Source of the DNA: Pseudanabaena sp. PCC 6802
GTDB lineage: Bacteria > Cyanobacteriota > Cyanobacteriia > Pseudanabaenales > Pseudanabaenaceae
Direction of reading: 5' to 3'
NCBI RefSeq assembly: GCF_000332175.1
Contig: NZ_KB235914.1
Location: 3,592,868-3,656,867, forward strand
Length of the DNA stretch: 64,000 nucleotides
Shown piece after piece: positions 7,470 through 16,167 of the stretch. The notes under the pieces were generated by a model that worked only from the letters and a program-made list of their open reading frames with translations, did not search any database and had not been told where the DNA came from. How positions within the stretch are numbered: the stretch's first letter is position 1; each line of letters opens with the position of its first letter. The position numbers were made by a program, and so were the translations under genes.

Positions 7470-8480
7470 CTAGTAGACCTCCCGAAAACGCTTGCTCAAA
7501 AAATATCCAATGATATTGAGTATAAGAGTCATCGACACCAGAGATAATCCTGCGATAAAGATAGTGTCATACTCTATGGAACCATGTGGGATATCTCCCA
7601 AACTCACCTGCACGATATAAGCCGATACCGTTGCTGCCGATTCTAGAGGATTCCACGTATAGTTTGGTTGCAGTCCGGCAGCGATCGCCACAATCATCGT
7701 CTCTCCAATCGCTCGCGAGATCCCGAGGATATAAGCTGCAATTACACCAGAGAAAGACGCTGGCAAAACCACCCTTAGCGCTGTTTGCAAGCGCGTAGCG
7801 CCAGTCGCGTAGGAACCTTCCCGCATTTGCAAAGGAACGGATCGCATGGCATCTTCACTAATCGAGCTTATCAAAGGAATAATCGCAATTCCGATCGCTA
7901 GTCCCGCACTGAGCATGTTAAATCCTGGGAGCAGAAAGTATTCAAACTCTCCCAGATCGGGCATGAAATATTTCTGCACCGCCAGCAGAATTGCTTGTAA
8001 GGCAGGCGATATAGCAGTTAGCGCAAAATAACCAAATACGACAGAGGGAATACCAGCTAGTAATTCTAGAATTGGCTTGACAATCTCGCGGGTGCGGCTG
8101 GAGGCAAATTCACTTAAATATATAGAAATAATTGTGCCAATCGGAATGGCGAATGCGATCGCTACGCCGGTGGTGACAAGCGTTCCAGTTAGAAGTGGTA
8201 ATATACCAAACTTGCCACCTTCAAACAGAGGGGACCATTCACGCTCGTTTAAAAACTCCCCTAGGAAAAAACTAATTGGTGTTGTATTACGCAGTTCTGC
8301 TACTTTTAAGAAGAAATTATATGATTCTACAATTAGAATCTCCATGATTCCAAATGTTGTCAGAACCGATGAGAGAGCAGCCAATAACAGAATAATCTCT
8401 ATTCCTCGCTCAATTAGCACGCGCTTCCATTTGCGCTGACTAGGCATAAGGGCAAGCCCTGCCACAGAAGATTTTGCCAT
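7470..8480 (-). CDS. pstC: PstC, phosphate ABC transporter permease
   Basis: The protein has 336 aa and about six membrane helices. The coupling loop REGSYATGATRLQTALRVVL and the segment ISRAIGETMIVAIAAG identify PstC; the N-terminal helix (IEIILLLAALSSVLTTFGIM) is also typical. It pairs with PstA in the inner membrane. It lies 131 nt downstream of pstS, with no terminator evident between. Confidence 0.95.
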   Translation of the reverse strand: MAKSSVAGLALMPSQRKWKRVLIERGIEIILLLAALSSVLTTFGIMEILIVESYNFFLKVAELRNTTPISFFLGEFLNEREWSPLFEGGKFGILPLLTGTLVTTGVAIAFAIPIGTIISIYLSEFASSRTREIVKPILELLAGIPSVVFGYFALTAISPALQAILLAVQKYFMPDLGEFEYFLLPGFNMLSAGLAIGIAIIPLISSISEDAMRSVPLQMREGSYATGATRLQTALRVVLPASFSGVIAAYILGISRAIGETMIVAIAAGLQPNYTWNPLESAATVSAYIVQVSLGDIPHGSIEYDTIFIAGLSLVSMTLILNIIGYFLSKRFREVY

Positions 8481-8611
8481 GCCAAATACTTAATGACCTC
8501 GTAGAGTAAGTAAATAATGAAAAGAATACAGCATGACATGTTGCACGCTGTATTCCATTAAAACCTATAGAAATCGCAAATCCCAATTAGAAACAGATTG
8601 GAAATTATCGA

Positions 8612-9634
8612 TCAATCTACACCTTCACGATCTAGAACTTCAGCAATGGTTGCACCGATATCGTTTTGACCGTTGAAGACGGTACCAGCTTTACCCTTGT
8701 TGAAGTTTGCCAAAATCTTTGGATAAGAGGCACCAGGGAGAGCCGTATACTTTGCCTTTTTGGTAATAGCTGCACCGTTATTGATGAAGTAGCTCACAAA
8801 CTGCTTTACTTCTGGACGTTTAGCAGCGTCAACCCTAATGTAGATGAACAGCGGTCTAGAAAGCGGCTGATAGGTGCCATTTTGGACGGTTTGGTCGCTA
8901 GGAAGTACGGCTGAGCCAGAAGGGGAAACGATCGCTACTGGTTTAATGCGGCTCTTATTCGCTTCCAAGTATGACTTACCGAAGTAGCCCAGACTGCCGC
9001 GATCTCCAGCAACACCCTGTACCAGGACGTTGTCATCTTCACTTGGCGTGTAATCAGTACGGCTAGCTTTTGCCTTGCCATTCACAGCTTCTGTGAAGTA
9101 GTCAAATGTACCTGAGTCAGGGCCTGGGCCAAATAGTTTAATTGGCACATTTGGGAATCCTTTACGAACCTGGCTCCAGTTTTTTACCTTCGACCCAGGC
9201 TCCCAAATTTTCTTTAGCTCAGCCACTGTCAAATCTTTAGCCCAGTTGTTTTGGGGGTGAACAACTACAGCAATACCATCAAAAGCAATAGGTAGCTCGA
9301 TGTACTTAATGCCTTTATTCTTACAAGCATCCATTTCCTTTTTCAGGATGGGGCGAGAAGCATTGGAAATGTCTAGTTCGCCAGCGCAAAACTTTTTGAA
9401 TCCGCCGCCAGTACCAGAAATACCAACTGTAACTTTGATACTAGAATTAGCCTTCTGGAAACCGCTAGCAGCAACTTCAGCAATTGGATAGACAGTACTT
9501 GACCCATCTACTTTGATGGTTTTTTGCTGAGCTAGTGCCGAAGGAATCAAAGGAAGCGTAACTGCTGCGGCACCTACGAGAAGGGTTGACGCACCCCTAA
9601 ACAGTGTCCTTTGAATAATAGCGCTTGCATTCAT
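8612..9634 (-). CDS. pstS: PstS, periplasmic phosphate-binding protein
   Basis: The protein has 340 aa. A signal peptide ends near residue 36 (PLIPSALAQ); there is no lipobox cysteine, so a soluble periplasmic protein is expected. Ligand-site segments are visible: KVDGSSTVYPI, GISGTGGGFKKFC, DISNASR and GPGPDSGTFDYF. It captures phosphate and delivers it to PstCA. It is the first gene of the operon, under the Pho box at 9723-9763. Confidence 0.96.
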   Translation of the reverse strand: MNASAIIQRTLFRGASTLLVGAAAVTLPLIPSALAQQKTIKVDGSSTVYPIAEVAASGFQKANSSIKVTVGISGTGGGFKKFCAGELDISNASRPILKKEMDACKNKGIKYIELPIAFDGIAVVVHPQNNWAKDLTVAELKKIWEPGSKVKNWSQVRKGFPNVPIKLFGPGPDSGTFDYFTEAVNGKAKASRTDYTPSEDDNVLVQGVAGDRGSLGYFGKSYLEANKSRIKPVAIVSPSGSAVLPSDQTVQNGTYQPLSRPLFIYIRVDAAKRPEVKQFVSYFINNGAAITKKAKYTALPGASYPKILANFNKGKAGTVFNGQNDIGATIAEVLDREGVD

Positions 9635-9722
9635 CTTAATTTGTAACCCTAAACCTGAATAAGTACTTAGTAATCAAGCTACACAAATATTTACCCCCTC
9701 AGGTGAAGGATAGGGAAAGGTT

Positions 9723-9763
9723 GAATTAAGCTAATGATAAGAATTGGTAAAAAAATGGTTAAA
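9723..9763 (-). promoter_or_regulatory. Pho box: four direct repeats at 11-bp spacing upstream of pstS
   Basis: Read on the minus strand, 8-bp units are TTTAACCA (9763-9756), TTTTACCA (9752-9745), CTTATCAT (9741-9734) and CTTAATTC (9730-9723), each separated by 3 nt. They match the cyanobacterial PhoB/SphR consensus (Y)TTAACC(W), best in the first two and weaker in the last two. The box lies 90-130 nt before the pstS start and predicts induction under phosphate starvation. A palindrome AAATGGTT-A-AACCATTT overlaps its distal end (9753-9769). Confidence 0.85.
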
Positions 9764-9819
9764 CCATTTCCAATTCATCCTTGCGATCGCCGCTAGCAAT
9801 TAAAATCCTAATTTATAAC

Positions 9820-9849
9820 AAATTATACCCAAATTATACCCAAATTCAC
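9820..9849. repeat. Two and a half tandem 11-bp repeats (AAATTATACCC)
   Basis: AAATTATACCC occurs twice in a row, followed by AAATTCAC. The period is 11 bp, the same as the Pho box 60 nt away. It could be a second binding site on the same helix face or a simple A/T repeat. Confidence 0.5.
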
Positions 9850-9980
9850 TAAATGATGATGTCTCTTTAATTCTCTCAAGTTTGCGAATTGCGATCGCCA
9901 TGATAATCAGAAGTAGACATCAATTTAGGTAGAACAGAATTCCATGCTTTGTTAAGAAACTGAGTTTCAATCTAAAATAC

Positions 9981-10092
9981 TATAGCGGTTTTCAGATCGG
10001 AAAGAGCAGTGGATTTGGTGGTGTTGCCCCCAAGAAGGGGTGGCCCCTTCACTCCGCCAATGAAACCCGTTCTCAAGCGAACATCGCTATAT
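9981..10092. repeat. Dispersed GC-rich repeat, divergent copy
   Basis: It begins TATAGCGGTTTTCAGATCGG and ends near CGCTATATA. The middle holds a CCCC/GGGG hairpin (CCCCAAGAAGGGG) and 'AACCCGTTCTCAA', shared with the copy at 54309-54402. The region 9850-10257 otherwise shows no gene. Confidence 0.5.
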
Positions 10093-10257
10093 AACACTCC
10101 GATCTGAGTCGTAAATTCCTTTACTGACCGCTGACTACTACAGCTAACTTGCACGAATCATTTCGGATTGCTATAGTCTATACATAGACAGATCCGTGTC
10201 TGCCTATCTCACTAATGGTCTAGTAGTGGTATAGAAGTAACGATCGAGGAAAGAATC

Positions 10258-11184
10258 ATGAAACGAGCTATTAAAGGACTTCTTAAAAAAGCGCCGTTCT
10301 TTCGGAATCTCGAAGAGAATATTAGAAATCTCGAGGAGCATGTGAGAAGGCAGGGAGCATATCCCGTTGGCCACTATTATTCTCCCATCCCGTCACAAGA
10401 AGATGTTCTTACGTATCTAAGAACGCGCAAGCCGCCGAACAAGGAACTAATCGGCATTAATTTGAACGAACAGAAGCAATACGACTTACTAAACGAGTAT
10501 GCTCAGTTCTATAAAGACCTTCCATTCCCAGAAAAACTAGTTGCTTCGAGCCGCTACTATTACGACAACTCCTGGTTTAGCTATTCAGATGCTATTTTCC
10601 TTTACTGCTTTTTAAGAAAGTATCAGCCTAAAAGAATCGTTGAAGTCGGATCGGGTTTTTCATCTGCTGTAATGCTAGATACCATTGATAGCATTTTTTC
10701 TCAGAGACCGGAAATTACTTTTATTGAACCATATCCCGATCGGCTTAATAGCTTGCTTAGAGACAAGGACAGGCAACAGATAGAATTAATTGACAGAAAG
10801 ATTCAAGAAGTTCCATTTGACATTTTCTCCACTCTAAAATCTGGCGATTTCCTGTTTATTGATTCAAGCCATGTAGTGAAATGCGGTAGCGATCTGCAAC
10901 TGCTTATGTTTGAGATCTTACCACGCATTCAACCGGGAGTCTTTGTCCATTTTCATGATGTATTCTACCCATTTGATTATCCCTCCGAGTGGTTAACAGA
11001 GGGAAGATATTGGAATGAAAATTACTTTCTTCGTGCATTTCTAGCTTACAATTCCGAATGGAGCATCCTATTTTTCAATACCTACGCGCACTACATGTTT
11101 AGCGATATAATAAAAGAGAAAATGCCTTTATGTATGAAGAATCCAGGCGGCAGCTTGTACATTCAACGCAACCAAATTGTTTAG
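10258..11184 (+). CDS. Class I SAM-dependent methyltransferase (Methyltransf_24-like)
   Basis: The protein has 308 aa. A coiled-coil-like N-terminus is followed by a Rossmann-type methyltransferase core: RIVEVGSGFSSAVMLD (SAM-binding glycine loop, residues ~136-150), ITFIEPYPDRL (acidic end of strand 2), GDFLFIDSSH and PGVFVHFHDVF. The substrate is unknown; this group often modifies sugars or peptides in glycan or natural-product clusters. GAGGAAAG precedes the ATG. The gene is AT-richer than its surroundings and contains no GCGATCGC, which suggests recent transfer. It stands alone, with no glycan genes beside it. Confidence 0.85.
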   Translation: MKRAIKGLLKKAPFFRNLEENIRNLEEHVRRQGAYPVGHYYSPIPSQEDVLTYLRTRKPPNKELIGINLNEQKQYDLLNEYAQFYKDLPFPEKLVASSRYYYDNSWFSYSDAIFLYCFLRKYQPKRIVEVGSGFSSAVMLDTIDSIFSQRPEITFIEPYPDRLNSLLRDKDRQQIELIDRKIQEVPFDIFSTLKSGDFLFIDSSHVVKCGSDLQLLMFEILPRIQPGVFVHFHDVFYPFDYPSEWLTEGRYWNENYFLRAFLAYNSEWSILFFNTYAHYMFSDIIKEKMPLCMKNPGGSLYIQRNQIV

Positions 11185-11207
11185 TTGATATGGGTGCGAT
11201 TTTTTAG

Positions 11208-11572
11208 ATATCAAATTCTGCCAATAATACTTTCTTCTCACCCGGAGCGATCGATCTGCAAATCAATGGAGCTTTAGGTGCTTCTTTTAATGAATTGGAT
11301 GCGGATACGGACGATCGCTTGTTTTTAGTGAGCGATGCTCTGGCTCCGTTGGGGTTGCCCGATGGCAGTTATCCTTGGGGTGCACGCGAGATCGAGGTCA
11401 AAAATGGCACGGCGAGGCGGGCGGACGGTACGCTCTAACTATGTTACCGTTGCTGGAATGCGTAAAGAATATGGTGAAATGGGGAATTTGCCTGCCCAAT
11501 CGGGCGATCGCCACGGCAACAATCGCACCGCGTCAAGTACTCAACTTACCAACTGCTTTTCCTGTTATATAG
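11208..11572 (+). pseudogene. nagA: Decayed nagA (N-acetylglucosamine-6-phosphate deacetylase) with internal deletion and frameshift
   Basis: Translation gives three NagA-like blocks in order. FFSPGAIDLQINGALGASFN is the metal-binding region of the N-terminus. LVSDALAPLGLPDGSYPWG, then GTARRADGTL, comes from the C-terminal half and follows in the same frame to a stop at 11436. In another frame LLECVKNMVKWGICLP and RAIATATIAPRQVLNLP continue. Intact NagA has ~380 aa, so roughly 200 residues were deleted from the middle and the reading frame has shifted. The enzyme would deacetylate GlcNAc-6-P; this copy cannot. Confidence 0.85.
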
Positions 11573-11662
11573 CTGTAGACGGATCGGTTAGTACAGGGGG
11601 TGTGGGGGCACAGCCTCCACGCAGGGGTAGAACCCCTGCACCCCGTCATAATCTTTATGGCT
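11566..11662. repeat. Dispersed GC-rich repeat copy
   Basis: It runs from TATAGCTGTAGACGGATC through GGGGGTGTGGGGGCACAGCC to ACCCCTGCACCCCGTC and TTTATGGC. It belongs to the same family as 30746, 34987, 38751 and 54309. It abuts the nagA remnant. Confidence 0.75.
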
Positions 11663-11845
11663 TTGACATACTCACCGAGCTAAAGCAACGGTGATTCTTG
11701 ACGCTTCACAGCTACGCGCTACCGAAGTAGTCTTACCATCGCTCCACGTCCGTTTAGAGTCTCCCAATGCCCTATGGCGACTAGCTACATCTTACCAAAA
11801 AGCCGTGCTAAAAGCACGGGGTTTTAGACCCAATTTTCTGATAAC
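11663..11845 (+). mobile_element. Orphan right end of an IS605/TnpB-type element (possible omega-RNA relic)
   Basis: The sequence pattern (ACGGTGATTCTTGACGCTTC, then CCATCGCTCCACGTCCG, ending in the CCGTGC-taaaa-GCACGG hairpin at 11803-11819 followed by GGTTTTAGACCCAATTTTCTGAT) resembles, from memory, what follows tnpB genes in many cyanobacterial IS605-family elements. In those elements the right end encodes the guide (omega) RNA scaffold. No tnpB reading frame is present here, so this would be a non-autonomous remnant. The hairpin may also serve as a terminator. Confidence 0.5.
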
Positions 11846-11870
11846 TATAGCTTGCCAGATGAGTCGTCAG

Positions 11871-12824
11871 CTAACTTGTCATCTCATCCGCCAGCAAGTG
11901 CATCCCAGGCTCTAGTTTGGCATTTGCACTCTGAACGTGAATTGGTTTGGCAGCGTCGATCGGGACTGGTTTAGAGTGCATGCGTATGATTGCCGCCAGA
12001 GTTTGTTTGAGCTGAGTGCGGGGCACCACAGCATCGACAAATCCGTGCTCTAAGAGATATTCCGCTGATTGGAAGTCATCGGGAATTTTTTGCTTGAGGG
12101 TTTGCTCGATAACCCGCCTGCCTGTAAAAGCAATCATGGCTTTCGGCTCTGCCAGGATAATATCGCCCAGCATGGCAAAACTGGCCGTGACTCCACCAGT
12201 GGTGGGGTGAGTGAGGATGGGAACATACAGCAGTCTCGCCTGACGATGCCGCTCTAAGGCAGCAGAGGTCTTCGCCATTTGCATTAAGCTTAAAATGCCC
12301 TCCTGCATTCTGGCTCCACCAGAGGCACATACAATCGCAACGGGCAAATTTTTCTGCGTAGCAGTCTCGATCAGGCGGGTTAACTTTTCCCCGACGACAG
12401 AACCCATGCTGCCGCCCATAAAGCGAAAGTCCATGACACCTAGAGCAATCCCAAAACCTTCAATACTGCCCAAACCGGTTACGACACTATCACTGAGACC
12501 CGTACTTTCCTGAGTTTCCCGCAGGCGGGCGCTATAGGGTTTGCGATCGCGAAACTCTAAGGGATCGCAGGAATGCAACTGACCGTTAATTTCTGTCCAA
12601 CTGCCAGGATCGGTCAGTTGAGCAATGCGCTCGCTAGAGTTGACCTGCATGTGATGGCCGCATTCGGGGCAAACCATCAAGTTGTTGCGTAAGTCCTTGA
12701 TATACGTGAGGGCAGAGCAAGAACTGCACTTATGCCAAAGCCCGTCAGGTATCTCTCGTTCTTGGTGTTGTTGACCCATGGGAGTTGCCTTGCGGCGATC
12801 GGCAAACCAATCGAACAACGACAT
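11871..12824 (-). CDS. accD: AccD, carboxyltransferase beta subunit of acetyl-CoA carboxylase
   Basis: The protein has 317 aa, the normal length. An N-terminal zinc ribbon (C33, C36, C52, C55: CSSC and CPEC) precedes the carboxyltransferase core with [31 protein letters not shown] and [16 protein letters not shown]. With AccA it transfers CO2 from biotinyl-AccB to acetyl-CoA to make malonyl-CoA for fatty acid synthesis. The gene stands alone, as is usual in cyanobacteria. Confidence 0.97.
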   Translation of the reverse strand: MSLFDWFADRRKATPMGQQHQEREIPDGLWHKCSSCSALTYIKDLRNNLMVCPECGHHMQVNSSERIAQLTDPGSWTEINGQLHSCDPLEFRDRKPYSARLRETQESTGLSDSVVTGLGSIEGFGIALGVMDFRFMGGSMGSVVGEKLTRLIETATQKNLPVAIVCASGGARMQEGILSLMQMAKTSAALERHRQARLLYVPILTHPTTGGVTASFAMLGDIILAEPKAMIAFTGRRVIEQTLKQKIPDDFQSAEYLLEHGFVDAVVPRTQLKQTLAAIIRMHSKPVPIDAAKPIHVQSANAKLEPGMHLLADEMTS

Positions 12825-13011
12825 AAATTTACTTAGCCATATAAACAGTATGCAAAGAGGCTCAAGCTACAGAAAAACTAGACTTAGCTTTTACTATGAG
12901 GTTAAAGCCTACCCTTTTGCAAATTTTAACATTTCACTGTCACACTCAAAATTTATGAATTTTCGCAGTGCCAAACGATACCAAATCCTTTGTAGTTCGC
13001 CCCTTTTACTC

Positions 13012-13076
13012 GAAGTCCGCACAGGCGGACTTTGTTTGTGTAGCCGTGACTTCCAGTCGCCAGGCAATCTTAGGGG
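13012..13076. repeat. Cyanobacterial AAGTCCGC-type dispersed repeat
   Basis: It has a hairpin AAGTCCGC-acag-GCGGACTT followed by TGTTTGTGTAGCCGTGACTT and CCAGTCGCCAGGC. Related copies lie at 54402-54448 and, inverted and doubled, at 63462-63562. The rest of the 12825-13144 gap is AT-rich and shows no gene. Confidence 0.75.
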
Positions 13077-13144
13077 TTAATTTAATGAGGATTTGGGATC
13101 GCACGTTCTACAGTGGGGACATTATTTAACTGCGCTTCCCCAAT

Positions 13145-15016
13145 CTACTCGATATTTTCAATGTCTAAACTATCTTTGGGCTTAACTCGCTCTACCTGCG
13201 AATACCGTTCGATCGCTTCAGTAATCGCAAATAAACAATCTTGCAAGGGTCTGACCTTTTCCTGTAGCTCCTCTGAGGTAGTTTCTGACTTTTCCAGAAT
13301 AACTTTCAGGCGCTCGATGTGTTTTTGGGTAGGCTCGCGCAGACTCGCAGTAATCACGGTCGGGCCGTATTCGCGTAGTGCTTCCTCTACCGTGCGCATT
13401 AGGTTGGTAGCCTGATTGCGCATATCCGCCATCCTCCGGCGTTCGGTATCCTCTTCCGCATATACTTCCGCTTCTATACGCATGCGTTCGATTTCACTAG
13501 CGCTAAGACCGCCGGTATTAGTAATACTAATACTTTGCTCTAAACCAGTATCGACATCGCGGGCGGACACGTTCAGGATGCCGTTGGCATCAATATCGTA
13601 GGAAACCTCGATTTGGGGCACGCCGCGCGGGGCAGGGCGAATCCCCGATAGCTCGAATTTACCCAGACTCTTGTTGTCTGCTGCCATAGCACGCTCGCCC
13701 TGCAAAACATGGATCTCCACAGTTGACTGGTTGTCTACAGCCGTAGAAAAGATCTGCCCCTTGCTGGTGGGGATAGTGGTATTGCGATCGAGGATTTTTG
13801 TGAATACACCACCCTGGGTTTCCAGTCCGATAGACAGCGGAATTACATCTAGAAGGAGTAAGTCTTTCACCTCACCACCCAGAATACCAGCCTGAATGGC
13901 AGCACCGACTGCTACAGCCTCGTCTGGGTTAACCGATTGTTCCGGTTTCTTGCCGTCAAAAAATTTACTCAGTGCTTCTTGTACTGCTGGAATGCGCGTA
14001 GAACCACCCACTAAGATAATGCGGTTGATTTCCTTCGGTACCATACCTGCATCTTTAAGTGCGTTGCCAATTGGCTCTAACGTGCTTTTGACCAGGTGGG
14101 CTGTAATTTCGTCAAATTTAGCTCTAGTTAGTTCGATATCAAGGTTTTTAGGCCCGGTCTCATCGCTGGCAATAAAAGGTAAGTTGATCAGACTAATTGG
14201 CGCGCTAGACAGCTCAATTTTGGACTTTTCCGCTGCTTCGCGCAGACGTTGCATGGCAGAGCGATCGCTGCTCAAGTCGATTCCAGTCGATTCTTTAAAA
14301 TCTGAAACTAACCAGTTCACTACGCAAGCATCGAAGTCATCGCCACCGAGATGATTATTCCCAGAGGTAGCCTTTACCTCGAAGATACCCTCGCCTAGTT
14401 GCAAAATCGAGACATCAAACGTGCCACCACCGAGGTCAAACACCAGTACCATTTGCTCCTCATAGATCTTATCTAAGCCATAGGCTAAGGAGGCGGCTGT
14501 CGGTTCGTTGACGATGCGCAGCACTTCTAGTCCCGCGATCGTACCAGCATCTTTAGTAGCTTGTCGCTGCGAATCAGTAAAATAGGCGGGTACGGTAATT
14601 ACTGCTTTGGCAACTGGCTCGCTCAGGTAGTTTTCGGCATCCTGCTTGAGTTTTTGCAAGATCATGGCAGAGATTTCTTGCGGCGTATATTGCTTGTCGG
14701 CAATGCTGACGTTGACCGTTTCATCTCTACCTTTAACCGTCGTGTAGGCTACGCGTTGCCGCTCGTCTTCGGTTTCATCCCAACGCCTACCAATAAAGCG
14801 CTTGATACTAAAAACTGTATTACTAGGGTTAGTTACGGCCTGTCGCTTGGCTACCTGTCCTACAATGCGTTCGCTCCCATCCTTGATAAAAGCTACAATG
14901 CTGGGCGTAGTTCTGCCACCTTCAGCGCTAGAGATTACCACTGGCTTACCGCCTTCTAGGACAGCAACGCAACTGTTTGTCGTTCCAAGGTCAATTCCAA
15001 TTACTTTTGATGACAT
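13145..15016 (-). CDS. dnaK: DnaK, Hsp70 chaperone
   Basis: The protein has 623 aa. The ATPase domain begins [19 protein letters not shown]; the other nucleotide-binding signatures [14 protein letters not shown] and [14 protein letters not shown] are intact. The substrate-binding domain ([16 protein letters not shown]) and helical lid follow. The C-terminus ends DSLDIENIE rather than the EEVD-like or GGDDVI tail, which suggests one of the paralogous cyanobacterial DnaKs. It lies 99 nt downstream of grpE in the same direction. No CIRCE element was seen upstream. Confidence 0.96.
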   Translation of the reverse strand: MSSKVIGIDLGTTNSCVAVLEGGKPVVISSAEGGRTTPSIVAFIKDGSERIVGQVAKRQAVTNPSNTVFSIKRFIGRRWDETEDERQRVAYTTVKGRDETVNVSIADKQYTPQEISAMILQKLKQDAENYLSEPVAKAVITVPAYFTDSQRQATKDAGTIAGLEVLRIVNEPTAASLAYGLDKIYEEQMVLVFDLGGGTFDVSILQLGEGIFEVKATSGNNHLGGDDFDACVVNWLVSDFKESTGIDLSSDRSAMQRLREAAEKSKIELSSAPISLINLPFIASDETGPKNLDIELTRAKFDEITAHLVKSTLEPIGNALKDAGMVPKEINRIILVGGSTRIPAVQEALSKFFDGKKPEQSVNPDEAVAVGAAIQAGILGGEVKDLLLLDVIPLSIGLETQGGVFTKILDRNTTIPTSKGQIFSTAVDNQSTVEIHVLQGERAMAADNKSLGKFELSGIRPAPRGVPQIEVSYDIDANGILNVSARDVDTGLEQSISITNTGGLSASEIERMRIEAEVYAEEDTERRRMADMRNQATNLMRTVEEALREYGPTVITASLREPTQKHIERLKVILEKSETTSEELQEKVRPLQDCLFAITEAIERYSQVERVKPKDSLDIENIE

Positions 15017-15115
15017 AAACTAACAGTCCTGAATAAAGCCAAAAATATCAATAATGAGGTCAACCTAAAGCTACCCATTTTCGCGGTCTAAAAGCACTAA
15101 TACGCAATAGCTAAT

Positions 15116-15853
15116 TTAACTATCTTCATTTGCACTTGCGTCGCTGCGATCGCTCCCTTGCGATTCGCTTGCTGTTGGTGTTGGCGCTGGTGCCTCGTCT
15201 GCAACTGCAACGCGCACCATAGCATGTCGGAGTACGCGCTCCCCTAGTAGATAACCCGGACGTAACTCATCCATGACAGCACCCTCCTCAAACTCGTTTG
15301 TTGGTTCTTGGGAAATAGCCTCGTGATAGTTAGGATCGAATTCTTCGCCAACACTGAGCATGCGCACGACACCTGCTTCCTTGAGGCATTTGACAAGTTG
15401 CTTGTAAACCGACTGATAGCTGTTGTGAATTACAGCTTCAGCGTCTGTTTTAGGCTTGATCTGGGACTGTGCCCTTTCAAAGTCATCAACAACAGGTAAA
15501 AACTTCTTCAGGATTTTAGCGCTGTTTCTTTCTTCCTGTTCTTCCTTATCGCGTTCGGTCCGCTTGCGGAAATTATCAAAATCTGCATATAGTCTGGTGT
15601 ATTGACTGTTACGTTCCTCAAGCTGTTGCTTGATAGCCGTAACTTCTGACATTAGCTCTGCTAACTTGGGAGACACCTCGCTTTCTTCAGTGACTTGTAC
15701 TTGGACAGGCTCGCTGGATACTTTGTCAGGCTCCTGGGCATCTGCAACCGCAGCAATCCCTTTATCTGCTAGTTCGTTTAGGGACTCTTCCAAGTCGAGA
15801 TCCTCCTCCACAAGTTCTTCAATTCCAGGATTTTGTTTATCTTCTTCAATCAT
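15116..15853 (-). CDS. grpE: GrpE, nucleotide-exchange factor for DnaK
   Basis: GrpE releases ADP from DnaK. After an acidic variable N-terminus comes a long coiled coil (EVTAIKQQLEERNSQYTRLY) and the family core ADFDNFRKRTERDKEE, with FLPVVDDFERA and EGAVMDELRPGYLLGERVLR in the C-terminal beta domain. The start at 15853 (MIEEDKQ, AGG upstream, 245 aa) fits the usual length. Upstream ATG (15892) and TTG (15922) starts are possible. It precedes dnaK. Confidence 0.94.
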   Translation of the reverse strand: MIEEDKQNPGIEELVEEDLDLEESLNELADKGIAAVADAQEPDKVSSEPVQVQVTEESEVSPKLAELMSEVTAIKQQLEERNSQYTRLYADFDNFRKRTERDKEEQEERNSAKILKKFLPVVDDFERAQSQIKPKTDAEAVIHNSYQSVYKQLVKCLKEAGVVRMLSVGEEFDPNYHEAISQEPTNEFEEGAVMDELRPGYLLGERVLRHAMVRVAVADEAPAPTPTASESQGSDRSDASANEDS

Positions 15854-15960
15854 GTTTGCCTGTAGTTTTGCTCGCAACTTAGGGTGACTCAGCATAGCAA
15901 TTATTATAGAAACTGGGTACAAAAACTAGCTGAATTTACGCCAGTACCTATAAAGTTGCT

Positions 15961-15994
15961 TTATTTTGACATTAGCTTTTATTTTGACATTATA
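15961..15994. repeat. Direct repeat TTATTTTGACATTA between grpE and the hydrolase gene
   Basis: Two copies of TTATTTTGACATTA (15961 and 15979), each containing TTGACA, lie in a row and are followed by TATATAAAG. This AT-rich block probably carries the promoters of the divergent genes; exact -35/-10 assignment is ambiguous. Confidence 0.4.
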
Positions 15995-16061
15995 TAAAGC
16001 TGTTGATATCACGTTGCACTAGGATTGCAACAGACAAATAACTGCAAAGCGTTCCTTTGAC

Positions 16062-16156
16062 GTAGGGGCAGTTTTTGTTCGGGCGCTCAGTAATAAGCGA
16101 AAACTTGTAGTTAAACCTGCCCGTACATAAAGTCCATCAATGAAAAATTTACAGGT
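16062..16156. repeat. ~95-bp MITE-like repeat, copy 1
   Basis: Its first part starts GTAGGGGCAG and its inner right arm reads AAACCTGCCCGTAC, so the arms are inverted repeats. A shared tail CATCAATGAAAAATTTACAGG follows. The related copy is at 31379-31475. The tail supplies an AGGTGA that may be the ribosome-binding site of the hydrolase gene. Confidence 0.6.
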
Positions 16157-16167
16157 GAAAGTATTTT

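Noticed and set aside
15017-15115. CIRCE heat-shock operator before dnaK
   Set aside because: No TTAGCACTC-N9-GAGTGCTAA pattern is visible.
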